From Cupriavidus nantongensis (lineage in GTDB: Bacteria > Pseudomonadota > Gammaproteobacteria > Burkholderiales > Burkholderiaceae): DNA of 64,000 nt. The position numbers were made by a program, and so were the translations under genes. The stretch spans positions 124,001 through 188,000 of the forward strand of contig NZ_CP014845.1 of NCBI RefSeq assembly GCF_001598055.1, written 5' to 3'. Below are positions 36,260 to 44,831 of this stretch, in pieces. Within the stretch, counting starts at the first letter, position 1; each line of letters starts with the position of its first letter. The notes beneath the pieces are model-generated. The model did no database searches, was not told the DNA's origin, and worked only from the letters and a program-made list of their open reading frames with translations.

Positions 36260-37255
36260 TCACTCGAGCTTGATGCCGGCTACGCGAACGAGATCGCCCC
36301 ACTTCTTGCCCTCATCCTGGATAAACCTCGCAAAATGCGCGGGTGATCCACCCAACGGCTCACTGCCTTCCTCCTGGAGCTTCTTGACGATGTGCGGATC
36401 CTTCAAGGTGGCCTGCACGCGGGCATTGATCTGGTTCACTATCTGGAGAGACACGCCGGCGGGTGCGACAAGACCCGTCCACGCGCTGCTCTCGAACCCC
36501 GGGAAGCCCGATTCCGCCACCGTTGGCACTGCCGGCAGTGCTGCCAACCGTTGAGGCGAGCTGACAGCGAGCGCCCGCAGTTTGCCGGTTCGGATCATCG
36601 GGTAAGCCGCCTGTGGCACGCTGAAGAAGAAGTCGGTCTGGCCGCCCATCAGGTCGGTCAGCGCCTGACCGGCCCCCTTGTAGGGTACGTGCAGGAACTT
36701 CACGCCAGCCTTCCTCCCCAGGAGTTCACCTGACATGTGCCCGATGGTCCCGGCACCCGAAGAGGCCATCTTGACTGCACCGGAACGCGCCTTGGCTGCC
36801 TTGAGCAGGTCGTCAACGGTCTTGTGAGGGGAGTCGCCTCGAACAACGAGCACCACCGGCTGCGATGCGACAAGAACGATCGGAGTGAAATCCTTCACTG
36901 GGTCGAATGGCATCGAGGAGTACAGCCAGGGGTTAATGGCCAGATTGGCCGCCTGCCCCATGCCGATCGTGTAAGCGTCGGGTGCCGACTTGGCGAGGGA
37001 CGCCATGCCGATGTTGCCTGTCGCGCCCGGCTTGTTTTCGATGACGACTGTCCAGCCGTGTTTCTGCAACAGGGAATCGGCGATGATGCGCGATATGGTG
37101 TCAGTGCCGCCGCCAGGCGGCATGGGCACGATCATCTTGATCGGCCGTTGAGGGTAGGTATTCTGGGCATAAGCGGGCAGGGTCGCGGCGCCCAGAAGGG
37201 CCGCTGTCAGCAAAGCACTGCGTGCAAGGGCCGCGCGACGAATATTCACACTCAT
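36260..37255 (-). CDS. Bug-family tricarboxylate receptor (Bug 6)
   Basis: 331 aa; ATG 37255 follows CAGGAGACAACC. The signal peptide ends TLPAYA, and the mature part starts QNTYPQRPIKMIVPMPPGGG. Motifs: VVIENKPGATGNIGMASLAK and HVPYKGAGQALTDLMGGQTD. Its closest match in the window is Bug 3 of module A. In module B it follows the CoA-transferase gene by 57 bases. Confidence 0.94.
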   Translation of the reverse strand: MSVNIRRAALARSALLTAALLGAATLPAYAQNTYPQRPIKMIVPMPPGGGTDTISRIIADSLLQKHGWTVVIENKPGATGNIGMASLAKSAPDAYTIGMGQAANLAINPWLYSSMPFDPVKDFTPIVLVASQPVVLVVRGDSPHKTVDDLLKAAKARSGAVKMASSGAGTIGHMSGELLGRKAGVKFLHVPYKGAGQALTDLMGGQTDFFFSVPQAAYPMIRTGKLRALAVSSPQRLAALPAVPTVAESGFPGFESSAWTGLVAPAGVSLQIVNQINARVQATLKDPHIVKKLQEEGSEPLGGSPAHFARFIQDEGKKWGDLVRVAGIKLE

Positions 37256-37312
37256 GGTTGTCTCCTGATTTATATTGGTTTACGGATGAGGTGGGGGGCG
37301 GAACCACTCCGC

Positions 37313-38536
37313 TTACGAGACTGTGCCGATCACGCCCTCCGCAGCGAGATTGGAAATCTCGCTTTCGCTCAGGCCGAGCCTGGTCAGCAGTTCATGCCCC
37401 TTTTCTCCCAGGCGAGGCGGCTGATGGCGAACGCCCGGGCGTCGGCCGCCCAAGGTGAATGGCAATAGGGGGGTATAGGTGTCGTTGCCCGCCTTTTCGC
37501 CGTCAGGCAAGGAGACCCTCGCCAAGCCGCCGGTCTCCTTCAAGTGGATGTCGTCGAAGAGGTCGCCTGGGCGAGCGATCGGTGCAAAAGGCAACCCGTG
37601 GCGCTCAAAGTTGTCGGCCAACTCTTGTTTGGACATCGAACCTAGGCGGGTGCGGATATCTGGCATTAGCCACGGCCGTGCTTCCACGCGCTGGTTGTTC
37701 GTGATCAGCCGCGCGTCCCGGGAAAGGTCATCGAAGCCGAACGCCCGGCAGAAAATCTCCCACTGCGTATCGGACACGACGGCCAGGAAGATCTGCTCCC
37801 CGTCTTTCACGGTGAACACGTCGTAGATCGCCCAGGCCGATATGCGGCTGGGCATGGGGGAGGGTGCCAGCCCAGTCACGGCTTGCTGCATCATGTGGTG
37901 GCCGACCAGGAATACATTGTTCTCAAACAGGGCCGATTGCACTTCCTGACCCACGCCCGTGCGTTGCCGCTCGAACAGCGAGACAATCGCGCCCAGCGCG
38001 CCGAACACGCCTCCCATGATGTCGTTGACTGCCGCGCCTGCACGCAACGGTTGGCCGCTTGGCCCAGTCATGTAGGCCAAGCCACCCATCATCTGCACCA
38101 CCTCGTCGAGCGCGGTTCGATGGTCGTACGGCCCTGGCAGAAAGCCCTTGTGAGAGACGTACACCAGGCGTGGGTTGAGCTTGCGCAAGGTTTCGTAGTC
38201 AAGGCCATTCTTGGCCATGGTGCCCGCCTTAAAGTTTTCGCTCACCACGTCGGCGGTGCCAATGAGCTTGAGGACCAGTTCGCGGCCTCGGGGGTCTTTG
38301 AGGTTCACCGGCAGGCTCTTCTTGTTTCGGTTGAACATCGGAAAGAAGCCGGCGCCCGAACCTTTAAGGCGGCGCGTGTTGTCGCCGACTAGCGGCTCTA
38401 TCTTGATTACATCCGCCCCGAGGTCACCCAGTACCATGCCGCAGGTCGGCCCCATGACCATGTGCGTGAATTCAACTACCCGGATGCCGGCCAGAGGAAG
38501 CTGATCCTGCGTCTGAGACTCCGCTGCGCTGCTCAT
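37313..38536 (-). CDS. CaiB/BaiF-family CoA-transferase (module B)
   Basis: 407 aa class III CoA-transferase with catalytic Asp172 in AAVNDIMGGVFG. It has the N-terminal VVEFTHMVMGPTCGMVLGDL and the NLKDPRGRELVLKLIGTADV motif. Its ATG overlaps the stop of the HMG-CoA-lyase-like gene (ATGA), so lyase and CoA-transferase are translationally coupled, as in module A but in the opposite order. It probably activates a dicarboxylate or hydroxy-acid using succinyl- or acetyl-CoA. Confidence 0.94.
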   Translation of the reverse strand: MSSAAESQTQDQLPLAGIRVVEFTHMVMGPTCGMVLGDLGADVIKIEPLVGDNTRRLKGSGAGFFPMFNRNKKSLPVNLKDPRGRELVLKLIGTADVVSENFKAGTMAKNGLDYETLRKLNPRLVYVSHKGFLPGPYDHRTALDEVVQMMGGLAYMTGPSGQPLRAGAAVNDIMGGVFGALGAIVSLFERQRTGVGQEVQSALFENNVFLVGHHMMQQAVTGLAPSPMPSRISAWAIYDVFTVKDGEQIFLAVVSDTQWEIFCRAFGFDDLSRDARLITNNQRVEARPWLMPDIRTRLGSMSKQELADNFERHGLPFAPIARPGDLFDDIHLKETGGLARVSLPDGEKAGNDTYTPLLPFTLGGRRPGVRHQPPRLGEKGHELLTRLGLSESEISNLAAEGVIGTVS

Positions 38537-39459
38537 GCGGCCTCCTTGGCATAGTGGAACCCCTTCGGCAGGCCGGCTGCAGGCACATAGCCGTACAACG
38601 CCTCGTTAGGCAGTGCCTCTGCAAGTACCGCGCGCGCATTCGCAAGCAGTTCAAGGTCTACCCCTGTCTTGACGCCGCTTGCCTCCAACATGAACACCAG
38701 GTCTTCGGTGACGATGTTGCCCGTCGCTCCCGGCGCGTACGGACATCCGCCAATGCCGCCTTGGCTGGAGTCGAACGTCGTTACGCCAGCATCAAGTGCG
38801 GCAACTACGTTCGCCAAGCCTTGCCCACGAGTGTTGTGGAAGTGCGCGCCGCCTGCTTTGTTGCCCACCTCCTCGCGCAAGCGAGTGAACAGTCGCTTGA
38901 CCTGTGCGGGGTTGGCATAGCCCACGCTGTCGGAGAGGCCCACCTCGTCCACGCCGAGTTCGGCCATGCGAACGGACACGCGAATCGTGTCGTCTTCCGG
39001 TACGTCGCCAGAAATGGTGCAGCCAAAAGCAGTCGACAGTCCGGCCTCGATTTTCACATCCGGAAACCTCTCGTTCCGCAGCGCGACGATGTTCGCCACG
39101 TCCTCCTCGATCTGCTCCGGCGTCTTGCGGATGTTCGACCACAGATGTGCTGCGCTGACGGATACAGGCAGCGTCAGCTTGTGCGCGCCAGCCTCCATTG
39201 CGGCGATGGCGCCGCGTAGGTTGGGCACCAGCACTGCCACAGTGAGGTCACGAAGGGTCAATGCATGGCGGACCACTTCGACAGCGTCCGCCATCTGCGG
39301 CAGTAGCTTGGGGGATACGAAGGAAGCTACTTCGATCTCACGCAGCCCAGCGGCGGCAAGCGTGTCGATCCATCTGCACTTCGCGCTCGTCGGCATCGTG
39401 GCGGCGATGGACTGGAGTCCATCACGGGGCGCAACTTCACTGATCAATACCTGGGTCAT
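38533..39459 (-). CDS. HMG-CoA lyase-family enzyme
   Basis: 308 aa TIM-barrel C-C lyase. Metal ligand motifs: EVAPRDGLQ (Asp) and AHFHNTRG (HxH). The catalytic Cys is in GGIGGCPYAPGATGN, the HMG-CoA lyase signature. It splits 3-hydroxy-3-methylglutaryl-CoA-like esters into acetyl-CoA and a keto acid. The real substrate may be a longer or shorter hydroxyacyl-CoA made by the partner CoA-transferase, whose gene it overlaps. First gene of module B and divergent from the IclR gene at 39568. Confidence 0.93.
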   Translation of the reverse strand: MTQVLISEVAPRDGLQSIAATMPTSAKCRWIDTLAAAGLREIEVASFVSPKLLPQMADAVEVVRHALTLRDLTVAVLVPNLRGAIAAMEAGAHKLTLPVSVSAAHLWSNIRKTPEQIEEDVANIVALRNERFPDVKIEAGLSTAFGCTISGDVPEDDTIRVSVRMAELGVDEVGLSDSVGYANPAQVKRLFTRLREEVGNKAGGAHFHNTRGQGLANVVAALDAGVTTFDSSQGGIGGCPYAPGATGNIVTEDLVFMLEASGVKTGVDLELLANARAVLAEALPNEALYGYVPAAGLPKGFHYAKEAA

Positions 39460-39484
39460 CGCATATCTCCTTGCGGTCTTCGTC

Positions 39485-39512
39485 GTTCCAATAGTTGGAA
39501 CACAGTTCCAAC
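39485..39512. promoter_or_regulatory. IclR operator candidates of module B
   Basis: GTTCCAA-TAG-TTGGAAC (39485-39501; core GTTCC-N7-GGAAC) runs into GTTGGAAC-ACA-GTTCCAAC (39494-39512), again three packed half-sites. It has the same spacing plan as the module A sites, with T replaced by C in the half-site. It sits 26 bases from the HMG-CoA-lyase start and 56 from the iclR start. Confidence 0.75.
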
Positions 39513-39567
39513 TTATGTATTGTGATTATGGTAGGATCCGACCCTGCGGTCAATTACCAACAGCCCT

Positions 39568-40281
39568 ATGCCTAAGAAGCCCGTGCAATCCCCGCTAGCA
39601 GAAGAGGACTCCGCCCCGGGCGGGGCCTCGACTGTCGACCGTGCGCTGTCGCTGCTGGATGCATTCACCATGGACGACCGCACTCTCACGCTCAGTGAGC
39701 TTGCGGAACGCACCCGCATGTACAAAAGCACGACCAAGCGCATGCTTGCGTCGCTGCAGCACCGTGGGCTAGTGATTCAGAACGAAGACGGGACCTTTGG
39801 ACTAGGCGGGGCGATCGCTCGGCTGAACGCGATTTACGTCGCGAGTTTTTCGCTGGAGTCGGTGGTGATGCCGGTGCTCGAGGATCTTGTGAAGGCGACC
39901 CAAGAGACGGCCGCATACTATGTACGGCAGGGCGCCATGCGGCTGTGCCTGTTTCGGGTGGATTCGCCTCAACCGATGCGTGTGCACGTCAAAACTGGCG
40001 ACCTCTTGCCCTTGGATCAGGGCTCCGGCGGCCGCGTGCTGCTCGCCTTCTCCGGCGCCAAAGGGAAGATCTATGATGCGGTTCGCGAGGCAGGTGTCGC
40101 GGCTTTGGTAGGTGATCGAAAGCCAGACATCGCAGGCGTGTCCGCGCCCGTGTTTGATGCAGAGAACAAGCTCGCCGGGGCAGTCACCCTGACCCTTCCT
40201 GCATCTCGTTTCTCTGACAGCTTGGCCAGTGCTGTGGTCAATTCTGCGGCCAAGGTAACGGGAAAGCTCCGAGGGAATTAG
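39568..40281 (+). CDS. IclR-family regulator of module B
   Basis: 237 aa. The winged helix is at about 20-80 (LTLSELAERTRMYKSTTKRM), and the effector domain spans about 85-230 (YYVRQGAMRLCLFRV, DQGSGGRVLLAF, SAPVFDAENKLAGAV). It is a paralogue of the IclR at 26041: the same YKST recognition start but different following residues (TTKRMLASL against TVLRLVGAL). It is divergent from the HMG-CoA-lyase operon with palindromes between, and probably represses or activates that operon and itself. Shorter than its paralogue by about 38 residues, mostly at the two ends. Confidence 0.93.
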   Translation: MPKKPVQSPLAEEDSAPGGASTVDRALSLLDAFTMDDRTLTLSELAERTRMYKSTTKRMLASLQHRGLVIQNEDGTFGLGGAIARLNAIYVASFSLESVVMPVLEDLVKATQETAAYYVRQGAMRLCLFRVDSPQPMRVHVKTGDLLPLDQGSGGRVLLAFSGAKGKIYDAVREAGVAALVGDRKPDIAGVSAPVFDAENKLAGAVTLTLPASRFSDSLASAVVNSAAKVTGKLRGN

Positions 40282-40595
40282 CGGGTATCCTTACGCAAGC
40301 ATATGAATGTCTTTTGCGAGAATATCCGTTTTGAGGTATGAAGGCACGGCCGGCCCCAGACCCAGTGCAGCCGTACCGTAGCCTTCCTCCACGAATGAGA
40401 GTGGATCCGACAGTCATTCGAGCCACGCGCTAGCTTCGCCCGCGTGCTGGTCGTCTCAGTTCTATCCCCATAGAGACCAGACTCCCTTCGTCGTTGCTGT
40501 ATCAAGCGGACCAACGAAGCGGTCACCACTGTGTTTCACAAAATGCGGATGGGGCCGGTCAGACATCGAAAAAGCTTCCCTTTGCTTAGCACCCA
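40282..40595. other. 314-base convergent gap
   Basis: Between the IclR and mmsA stops. No supported gene or clear terminator. A weak CGCAA/TTGCG dyad lies near 40295-40320. Confidence 0.4.
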
Positions 40596-42110
40596 TCACT
40601 TCACAGTCGGCATCGCAAACTCAGCCCCGCGAACTGTGTCGTTGGGCCAGCGTTGCATGATGCTTTTCTGGCGCGTATAGAAGCGCACGCCTTCTTCGCC
40701 GTAGGCATGCATGTCACCGAAGAGTGAACGCTTCCAGCCGCCGAAGCCGTGCCATGCCATGGGAACAGGGATGGGTACGTTGATGCCAACCATACCGACT
40801 TCGATGCGCCGCGAGAACTCGCGCGCGATCTGGCCATCGCGCGTGTAGCACGCCACGCCGTTGCCGAATTCATGCGCGTTGACCAGCTTCACAGCTTGCG
40901 CCAAGTCCTCCACGCGCACGCATGAAAGCACCGGACCAAAGATCTCTTCCTTATAGATTCGCATGTCCGGGGTCACATTGTCGAACAGCGTCCCGCCGGT
41001 AAAGAATCCTTGCTCGTGACCAGGAACCTTGTAGTTGCGGCCGTCGACCAGCAGCGTGGCGCCTTCCTCGACCCCGATAGCGATGTAGCGTTCGATGCGT
41101 TCGAGCGCCTGGCCTGTCACAACGGGACCCATCTCGGCATCGGCCTCCATGCCGTTCTTAATGACCAACTCCCGCGCGCGGGCTTCAAGCTTCGGCATGA
41201 TCTTTTCCGCCACGTCGCCGACGAGCACTGCCACGGAGATCGCCATGCAGCGCTCGCCGGCAGAGCCGTATGCCGCGCCGATTAGTCCGTCTACGGCCTG
41301 ATCGATATCCGCATCGGGCATGACGACCATGTGGTTCTTGGCTCCGCCCAGCGCCTGGACACGCTTGCCCAGCCTAGCGCCGGTTTCGTAGATGTAATTG
41401 GCGATCGGCGTGGATCCGACGAAGCTCACGGCCTTGACGTCAACGTGATGGAGCAGGGCATCTACTACGGTCTTGTCACCCTGAACGACATTGAAGACGC
41501 CATCGGGAAGCCCCGCATCCTTGAGCAAGCGTGCCATGAACAGCGAAGCCGAAGGATCGCGCTCACTCGGCTTCAGGATGAAGCAGTTTCCGGCCGCGAT
41601 GGCGACGGGAAACATCCAGCACGGCACCATGCATGGGAAGTTGAACGGTGTGATTCCCGCGACGACGCCGAGCGGCTGGCGCAGCGTCCAGTTGTCCATG
41701 CCGGTCGAGACCTGATCCGTGTAATCGCCCTTGAGTAGCTGCGGGATGCCGCAGGCAAACTCGATGATGTCGATGCCACGGCTCACTTCACCCTGGGCAT
41801 CGCTGAAGACCTTGCCGTGCTCGGCGGTGATGATGGCAGCCAACTCGTCCTTGTGACGGTTCATGAGCTCCAGGAACTTCAGCATTACGCGGGCGCGGCG
41901 GATCGGCGGCGTGTCAGCCCACTTCGAGAACGCGGCAAGCGCGCTGGCCACGGCGGCATCCACGTCCGCAGGGCTGCCCAGCCGAACGCTGCGCGCGACC
42001 GCGCCAGTGGCGGGATTGAACACCGGCTGCGAGCGCGTGCCGAAACCGGCATACGGCGCTCCGGCCACAAAGTGAATAACTTCCGCGGTTGAGTTGTAGG
42101 GAGCGGTCAC
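40596..42110 (-). CDS. mmsA: methylmalonate-semialdehyde dehydrogenase (CoA-acylating)
   Basis: 504 aa from GTG 42110, with GGAG 6 bases upstream; an ATG at 42152 is in frame but lacks a site. ALDH fold: [33 protein letters not shown] and catalytic Cys288 in [10 protein letters not shown]. The Ala-Lys-Asn in LGGAKNH, where other ALDHs have the general-base Glu, is the mark of CoA-acylating MmsA. It converts methylmalonate or malonate semialdehyde to propionyl- or acetyl-CoA (valine, inositol, beta-alanine routes). It stands alone, divergent from a LysR gene. Confidence 0.93.
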   Translation of the reverse strand: MTAPYNSTAEVIHFVAGAPYAGFGTRSQPVFNPATGAVARSVRLGSPADVDAAVASALAAFSKWADTPPIRRARVMLKFLELMNRHKDELAAIITAEHGKVFSDAQGEVSRGIDIIEFACGIPQLLKGDYTDQVSTGMDNWTLRQPLGVVAGITPFNFPCMVPCWMFPVAIAAGNCFILKPSERDPSASLFMARLLKDAGLPDGVFNVVQGDKTVVDALLHHVDVKAVSFVGSTPIANYIYETGARLGKRVQALGGAKNHMVVMPDADIDQAVDGLIGAAYGSAGERCMAISVAVLVGDVAEKIMPKLEARARELVIKNGMEADAEMGPVVTGQALERIERYIAIGVEEGATLLVDGRNYKVPGHEQGFFTGGTLFDNVTPDMRIYKEEIFGPVLSCVRVEDLAQAVKLVNAHEFGNGVACYTRDGQIAREFSRRIEVGMVGINVPIPVPMAWHGFGGWKRSLFGDMHAYGEEGVRFYTRQKSIMQRWPNDTVRGAEFAMPTVK

Positions 42111-42291
42111 AATGATCTCCGGGCGTCGTGGGTGGGTCGAAATCCACCGCATTGAAGGATGACCGCAGTGTAGGGATCACGATCTGGCCCGGGTAGCGGC
42201 CCTCGCCCAAACTCACTGTTCAGGAAATTTGCCTACAGGCATGTTATAGCTGTGAAATATGAAGCCGGGATGGCCTGGATAGGGAGGAACT

Positions 42292-43257
42292 ATGCGGCAG
42301 GGTGATGTAGAGGACCTTTGGGAACACCTGCATTGGCTCATGGTGTTGCATCAACAAGGTAGTTTCAGCAAGGCGGCGGCCCGCCTTGGTGTGAGCAAGG
42401 CGTCCATGAGCCAGCATATTGCTGACCTGGAAAGGTCGGCGGGCATCATGCTGGTTCAGCGCACGACACGCAGCGCCACGCTGACCGATGCAGGCAGGCA
42501 ACTGGTGGATTCGATGCGCGGTGCGTTTGAGCAGATCTCCGCTGGCTTTGCCAACGTGCGGGATCTCGCCGGAGCTCCGCGCGGACTTCTCAGAGTGACC
42601 GCGCCGGTTGCGTTTTCCAGGCAACAGTTGGTGCCGCGGCTACCGGAATTTCTGCGGCAGTATCCGCAAATCCAGATCGAACTGGATATGTCCGACCGCC
42701 TGCGTTCGCTGGCTCAGGAAGGTTATGACATCGCGGTGCGCCACACGACCGCGCCACCGGAAACCCATGTCGCCTGGACCCTGTCTGCCACGCGTATCGT
42801 GCTGGTGGCAAGCCGATCCTATCTGCGCGCCAACGGTACGCCAGAAATCCCCGAGGCACTCGTTGACCATGCCTGCCTGCATTACCCCCGGCAGCATGGC
42901 ACCGCGACCTGGACCTTCGTACGGACTGGCCCGGATGAACCCTCCACCCATGCGGATCCGGTGACCGTGGCGGTCAACGGACCGCTGGCGGTCAACAACA
43001 GCGAGGCCTTGCGTGACGCCGCCATCGAAGGGCTTGGCATTGCGCTGCTGCCGGATTTCAGTGCCCAGTCGGCACTCGACACTGGCCGGCTTATCGAGGT
43101 GCTGCCGGAGTGGCGTGCAACGGGAGCTTTCGGTGATTGGCTCTATGCGATCCGGCCATACTCGGCCCATGCATCGCGGGTCTCGCAGCTCTTCGTCGAC
43201 TATCTGCGTGAGAGCTTTTCGAAGGGATTCACCTCAACGCCACCCGCCCTAGTCTGA
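42292..43257 (+). CDS. LysR-family regulator next to mmsA
   Basis: 321 aa. The winged helix is at about 15-72 (FSKAAARLGVSKASMSQHIA), and the LysR substrate domain at about 95-305. It resembles the CrgA-like group, with LRVTAPVAFSRQQLVPRLPE and YDIAVRHT. Divergent from mmsA across 181 bases, which contain TGCCT-AC-AGGCA at 42230-42241, a possible operator. It also precedes the SDH-like operon on the same strand, so it could regulate either or both. Confidence 0.93.
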   Translation: MRQGDVEDLWEHLHWLMVLHQQGSFSKAAARLGVSKASMSQHIADLERSAGIMLVQRTTRSATLTDAGRQLVDSMRGAFEQISAGFANVRDLAGAPRGLLRVTAPVAFSRQQLVPRLPEFLRQYPQIQIELDMSDRLRSLAQEGYDIAVRHTTAPPETHVAWTLSATRIVLVASRSYLRANGTPEIPEALVDHACLHYPRQHGTATWTFVRTGPDEPSTHADPVTVAVNGPLAVNNSEALRDAAIEGLGIALLPDFSAQSALDTGRLIEVLPEWRATGAFGDWLYAIRPYSAHASRVSQLFVDYLRESFSKGFTSTPPALV

Positions 43258-43414
43258 CCCTTGTGGAAACAGGTCGGGCTTTATCCACTTTTCGGGGATT
43301 TACTTCAAAAAATATCAAGTGACATATTATTGATTCACAAATAACGATTACTTAAACTTCTCTCAACCCAACCATTAGAGCAGCGGCCGGGCATGGTCGA
43401 AACGGGAGAGAGGC
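43258..43414 (+). promoter_or_regulatory. AT-rich leader of the SDH-like operon
   Basis: 157 bases, much poorer in GC than the flanks. Inside lies GTGA-N12-TCAC (43319-43338), a LysR-like dyad, and runs such as AAAAAATATCAAG. Probably holds the operon promoter; exact boxes are not certain. Confidence 0.4.
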
Positions 43415-44149
43415 ATGGAGGCAACAACAGCCACGAAACGCACGCTGACGGTACGCATTGCGCGTGGCACCGACGAGAGCAGTCTCACCACCTATCAGGT
43501 GCCGTGGCGCGAGAACCAGACCGTGCTCGACGTGGTCACCGAGGTTCAGCGCCACATGGATCCGACGCTGTCGTATCGCTTCGCATGCCGGGTCGGTGTG
43601 TGCGGATCGTGCGCGATGACGGTGAACGGGCGGCCACGCTGGACCTGCCGAACCCATGTGAGCCGCGTGGAGGAGGACGGCGTGATCGTGATCGAGCCGC
43701 TGCGCAACATGCCTCGCATCAAGGACCTGGTGGTGGACATGTCCGAGTTCTTCGACAAATGGAAGAAAGCGGGCAACACCTTTGTCGGCACCGCCACGCG
43801 CAACGATCCCCCAGCCGCGGTTTCGCCCGTCAGCCGCAAGCGCAAGATGGCCGATGCTGCCATTGAATGCATCAATTGCGGTGTCTGCTATGCCGCCTGC
43901 GACGTGGTGTCGTGGGACAAGGAATACCTGGGCCCTGCGGCACTGAATCGGGCATGGACGCTGTTCAACGACGAACGCCATGCCGACCCGAAGGGCGTGC
44001 TCAAGCAAGCGACTTCCGGCAGCGGTTGCCATTCCTGTCACACGCAAGGCAACTGCATGACGCACTGTCCGGTCAGCCTGAGCCCGACCGGCAGCATCGC
44101 CGGGCTCAAGAAAAACGCGCTGCTGCAGTTCCTGAAGGGAGGGGACTGA
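43415..44149 (+). CDS. succinate dehydrogenase/fumarate reductase-like iron-sulfur subunit
   Basis: 244 aa, SdhB/FrdB family. The [2Fe-2S] ligands are C58, C63, C66 and C78 (FACRVGVCGSCAMTV, TC). The [4Fe-4S] and [3Fe-4S] clusters use C152, C155, C158, C162, C205, C208, C214 and C218 (CINCGVCYAAC and CHSCHTQGNCMTHCP). Electrons would pass from the flavoprotein to the membrane quinone. The usual Pro after the fourth Cys of the middle group is Asp. First gene of the operon, ahead of two membrane subunits and the flavoprotein, the reverse of the common order in which the flavoprotein comes first. Confidence 0.93.
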   Translation: MEATTATKRTLTVRIARGTDESSLTTYQVPWRENQTVLDVVTEVQRHMDPTLSYRFACRVGVCGSCAMTVNGRPRWTCRTHVSRVEEDGVIVIEPLRNMPRIKDLVVDMSEFFDKWKKAGNTFVGTATRNDPPAAVSPVSRKRKMADAAIECINCGVCYAACDVVSWDKEYLGPAALNRAWTLFNDERHADPKGVLKQATSGSGCHSCHTQGNCMTHCPVSLSPTGSIAGLKKNALLQFLKGGD

Positions 44150-44151
44150 CC

Positions 44152-44487
44152 ATGGAGTCGCGCCTGTTTGCATTGCAGCGCCTGACGGCCATGATCATGG
44201 CGCCGTTCGTGCTGGTGCACCTGGCGGTCATTCTCTATGCCGTACGAGGAGGACTGACCGCCGCAGAGATCCTGTCACGCACGCAAGGAAGCTGGATCTG
44301 GATTCCTTTCTATTCGCTGTTCGTGCTGAGCGTCGCGGTTCACGTGCCGATCGGCATGCGCAACATCCTGATCGAATGGGGGCGGCTCAGTCGCGGCGCA
44401 GCGTCCTGGCTTGGGCTGCTGTTCGGGCTGTTGCTGCTGTGGATGGGGCTGCGTGCCGTGGCGGCGGTGGGAGGCTTGCTGTCATGA
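44152..44487 (+). CDS. SDH/FRD-like membrane anchor subunit 1
   Basis: 111 aa with three predicted membrane helices (about 12-32, 48-70, 84-105). His23 in PFVLVHLAVIL and His65 in SVAVHVPIGMRNIL lie where cytochrome b-type anchor subunits carry haem ligands. Its start is 2 bases after the Fe-S gene stop, and its stop overlaps the next ATG (ATGA). Such small anchors vary in sequence, so the call rests on size, helices and context. Confidence 0.85.
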   Translation: MESRLFALQRLTAMIMAPFVLVHLAVILYAVRGGLTAAEILSRTQGSWIWIPFYSLFVLSVAVHVPIGMRNILIEWGRLSRGAASWLGLLFGLLLLWMGLRAVAAVGGLLS

Positions 44488-44831
44488 AATCACCGCGCAA
44501 TCACCGCGCCTACTGGGCCTTTCTGGGGCATCGCTTGTCCGGACTCGCACTGGGCATCTTTCTGCCGGCGCACTTCTACGTTCTGGGCTTTGCCCTCGAC
44601 CAGCGTGCGCGCATGGACGCCTTCCTGAAGTTTGCCGACATGGGCGCGGTGAAGTTCGGCGAATGGGGGCTGGTGCTGCTGCTGTCCGTGCATATGAGCT
44701 TTGGCCTGCGGCTGCTGGCACTGGAACTGCTGCCATGGAGCTCGACCCGCGACGCTCGCCTGTCCTGGATCAGCTGGGGTGGTGCGCTGTCCCTGCTGGT
44801 CGGCGTGATCTTTGCCCTGGGGGTAATCTGA
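44484..44831 (+). CDS. SDH/FRD-like membrane anchor subunit 2
   Basis: 115 aa, three hydrophobic helices. It has the SdhC-type quinone-site motif HRLSGLALGIFLPAHFYVLG and a further His in LLLSVHMSFGLRLL. ATG 44484 overlaps the previous stop; the flavoprotein ATG lies directly after its own stop. With subunit 1 it should anchor the Fe-S/flavoprotein pair and hold haem b and quinone (family knowledge). Confidence 0.88.
   Translation: MKSPRNHRAYWAFLGHRLSGLALGIFLPAHFYVLGFALDQRARMDAFLKFADMGAVKFGEWGLVLLLSVHMSFGLRLLALELLPWSSTRDARLSWISWGGALSLLVGVIFALGVI

Noticed and set aside
40238..40529. Two short minus-strand frames in the IclR-mmsA gap
   Set aside because: No start signal and one overlaps the IclR gene end; the protein text shows no family features.
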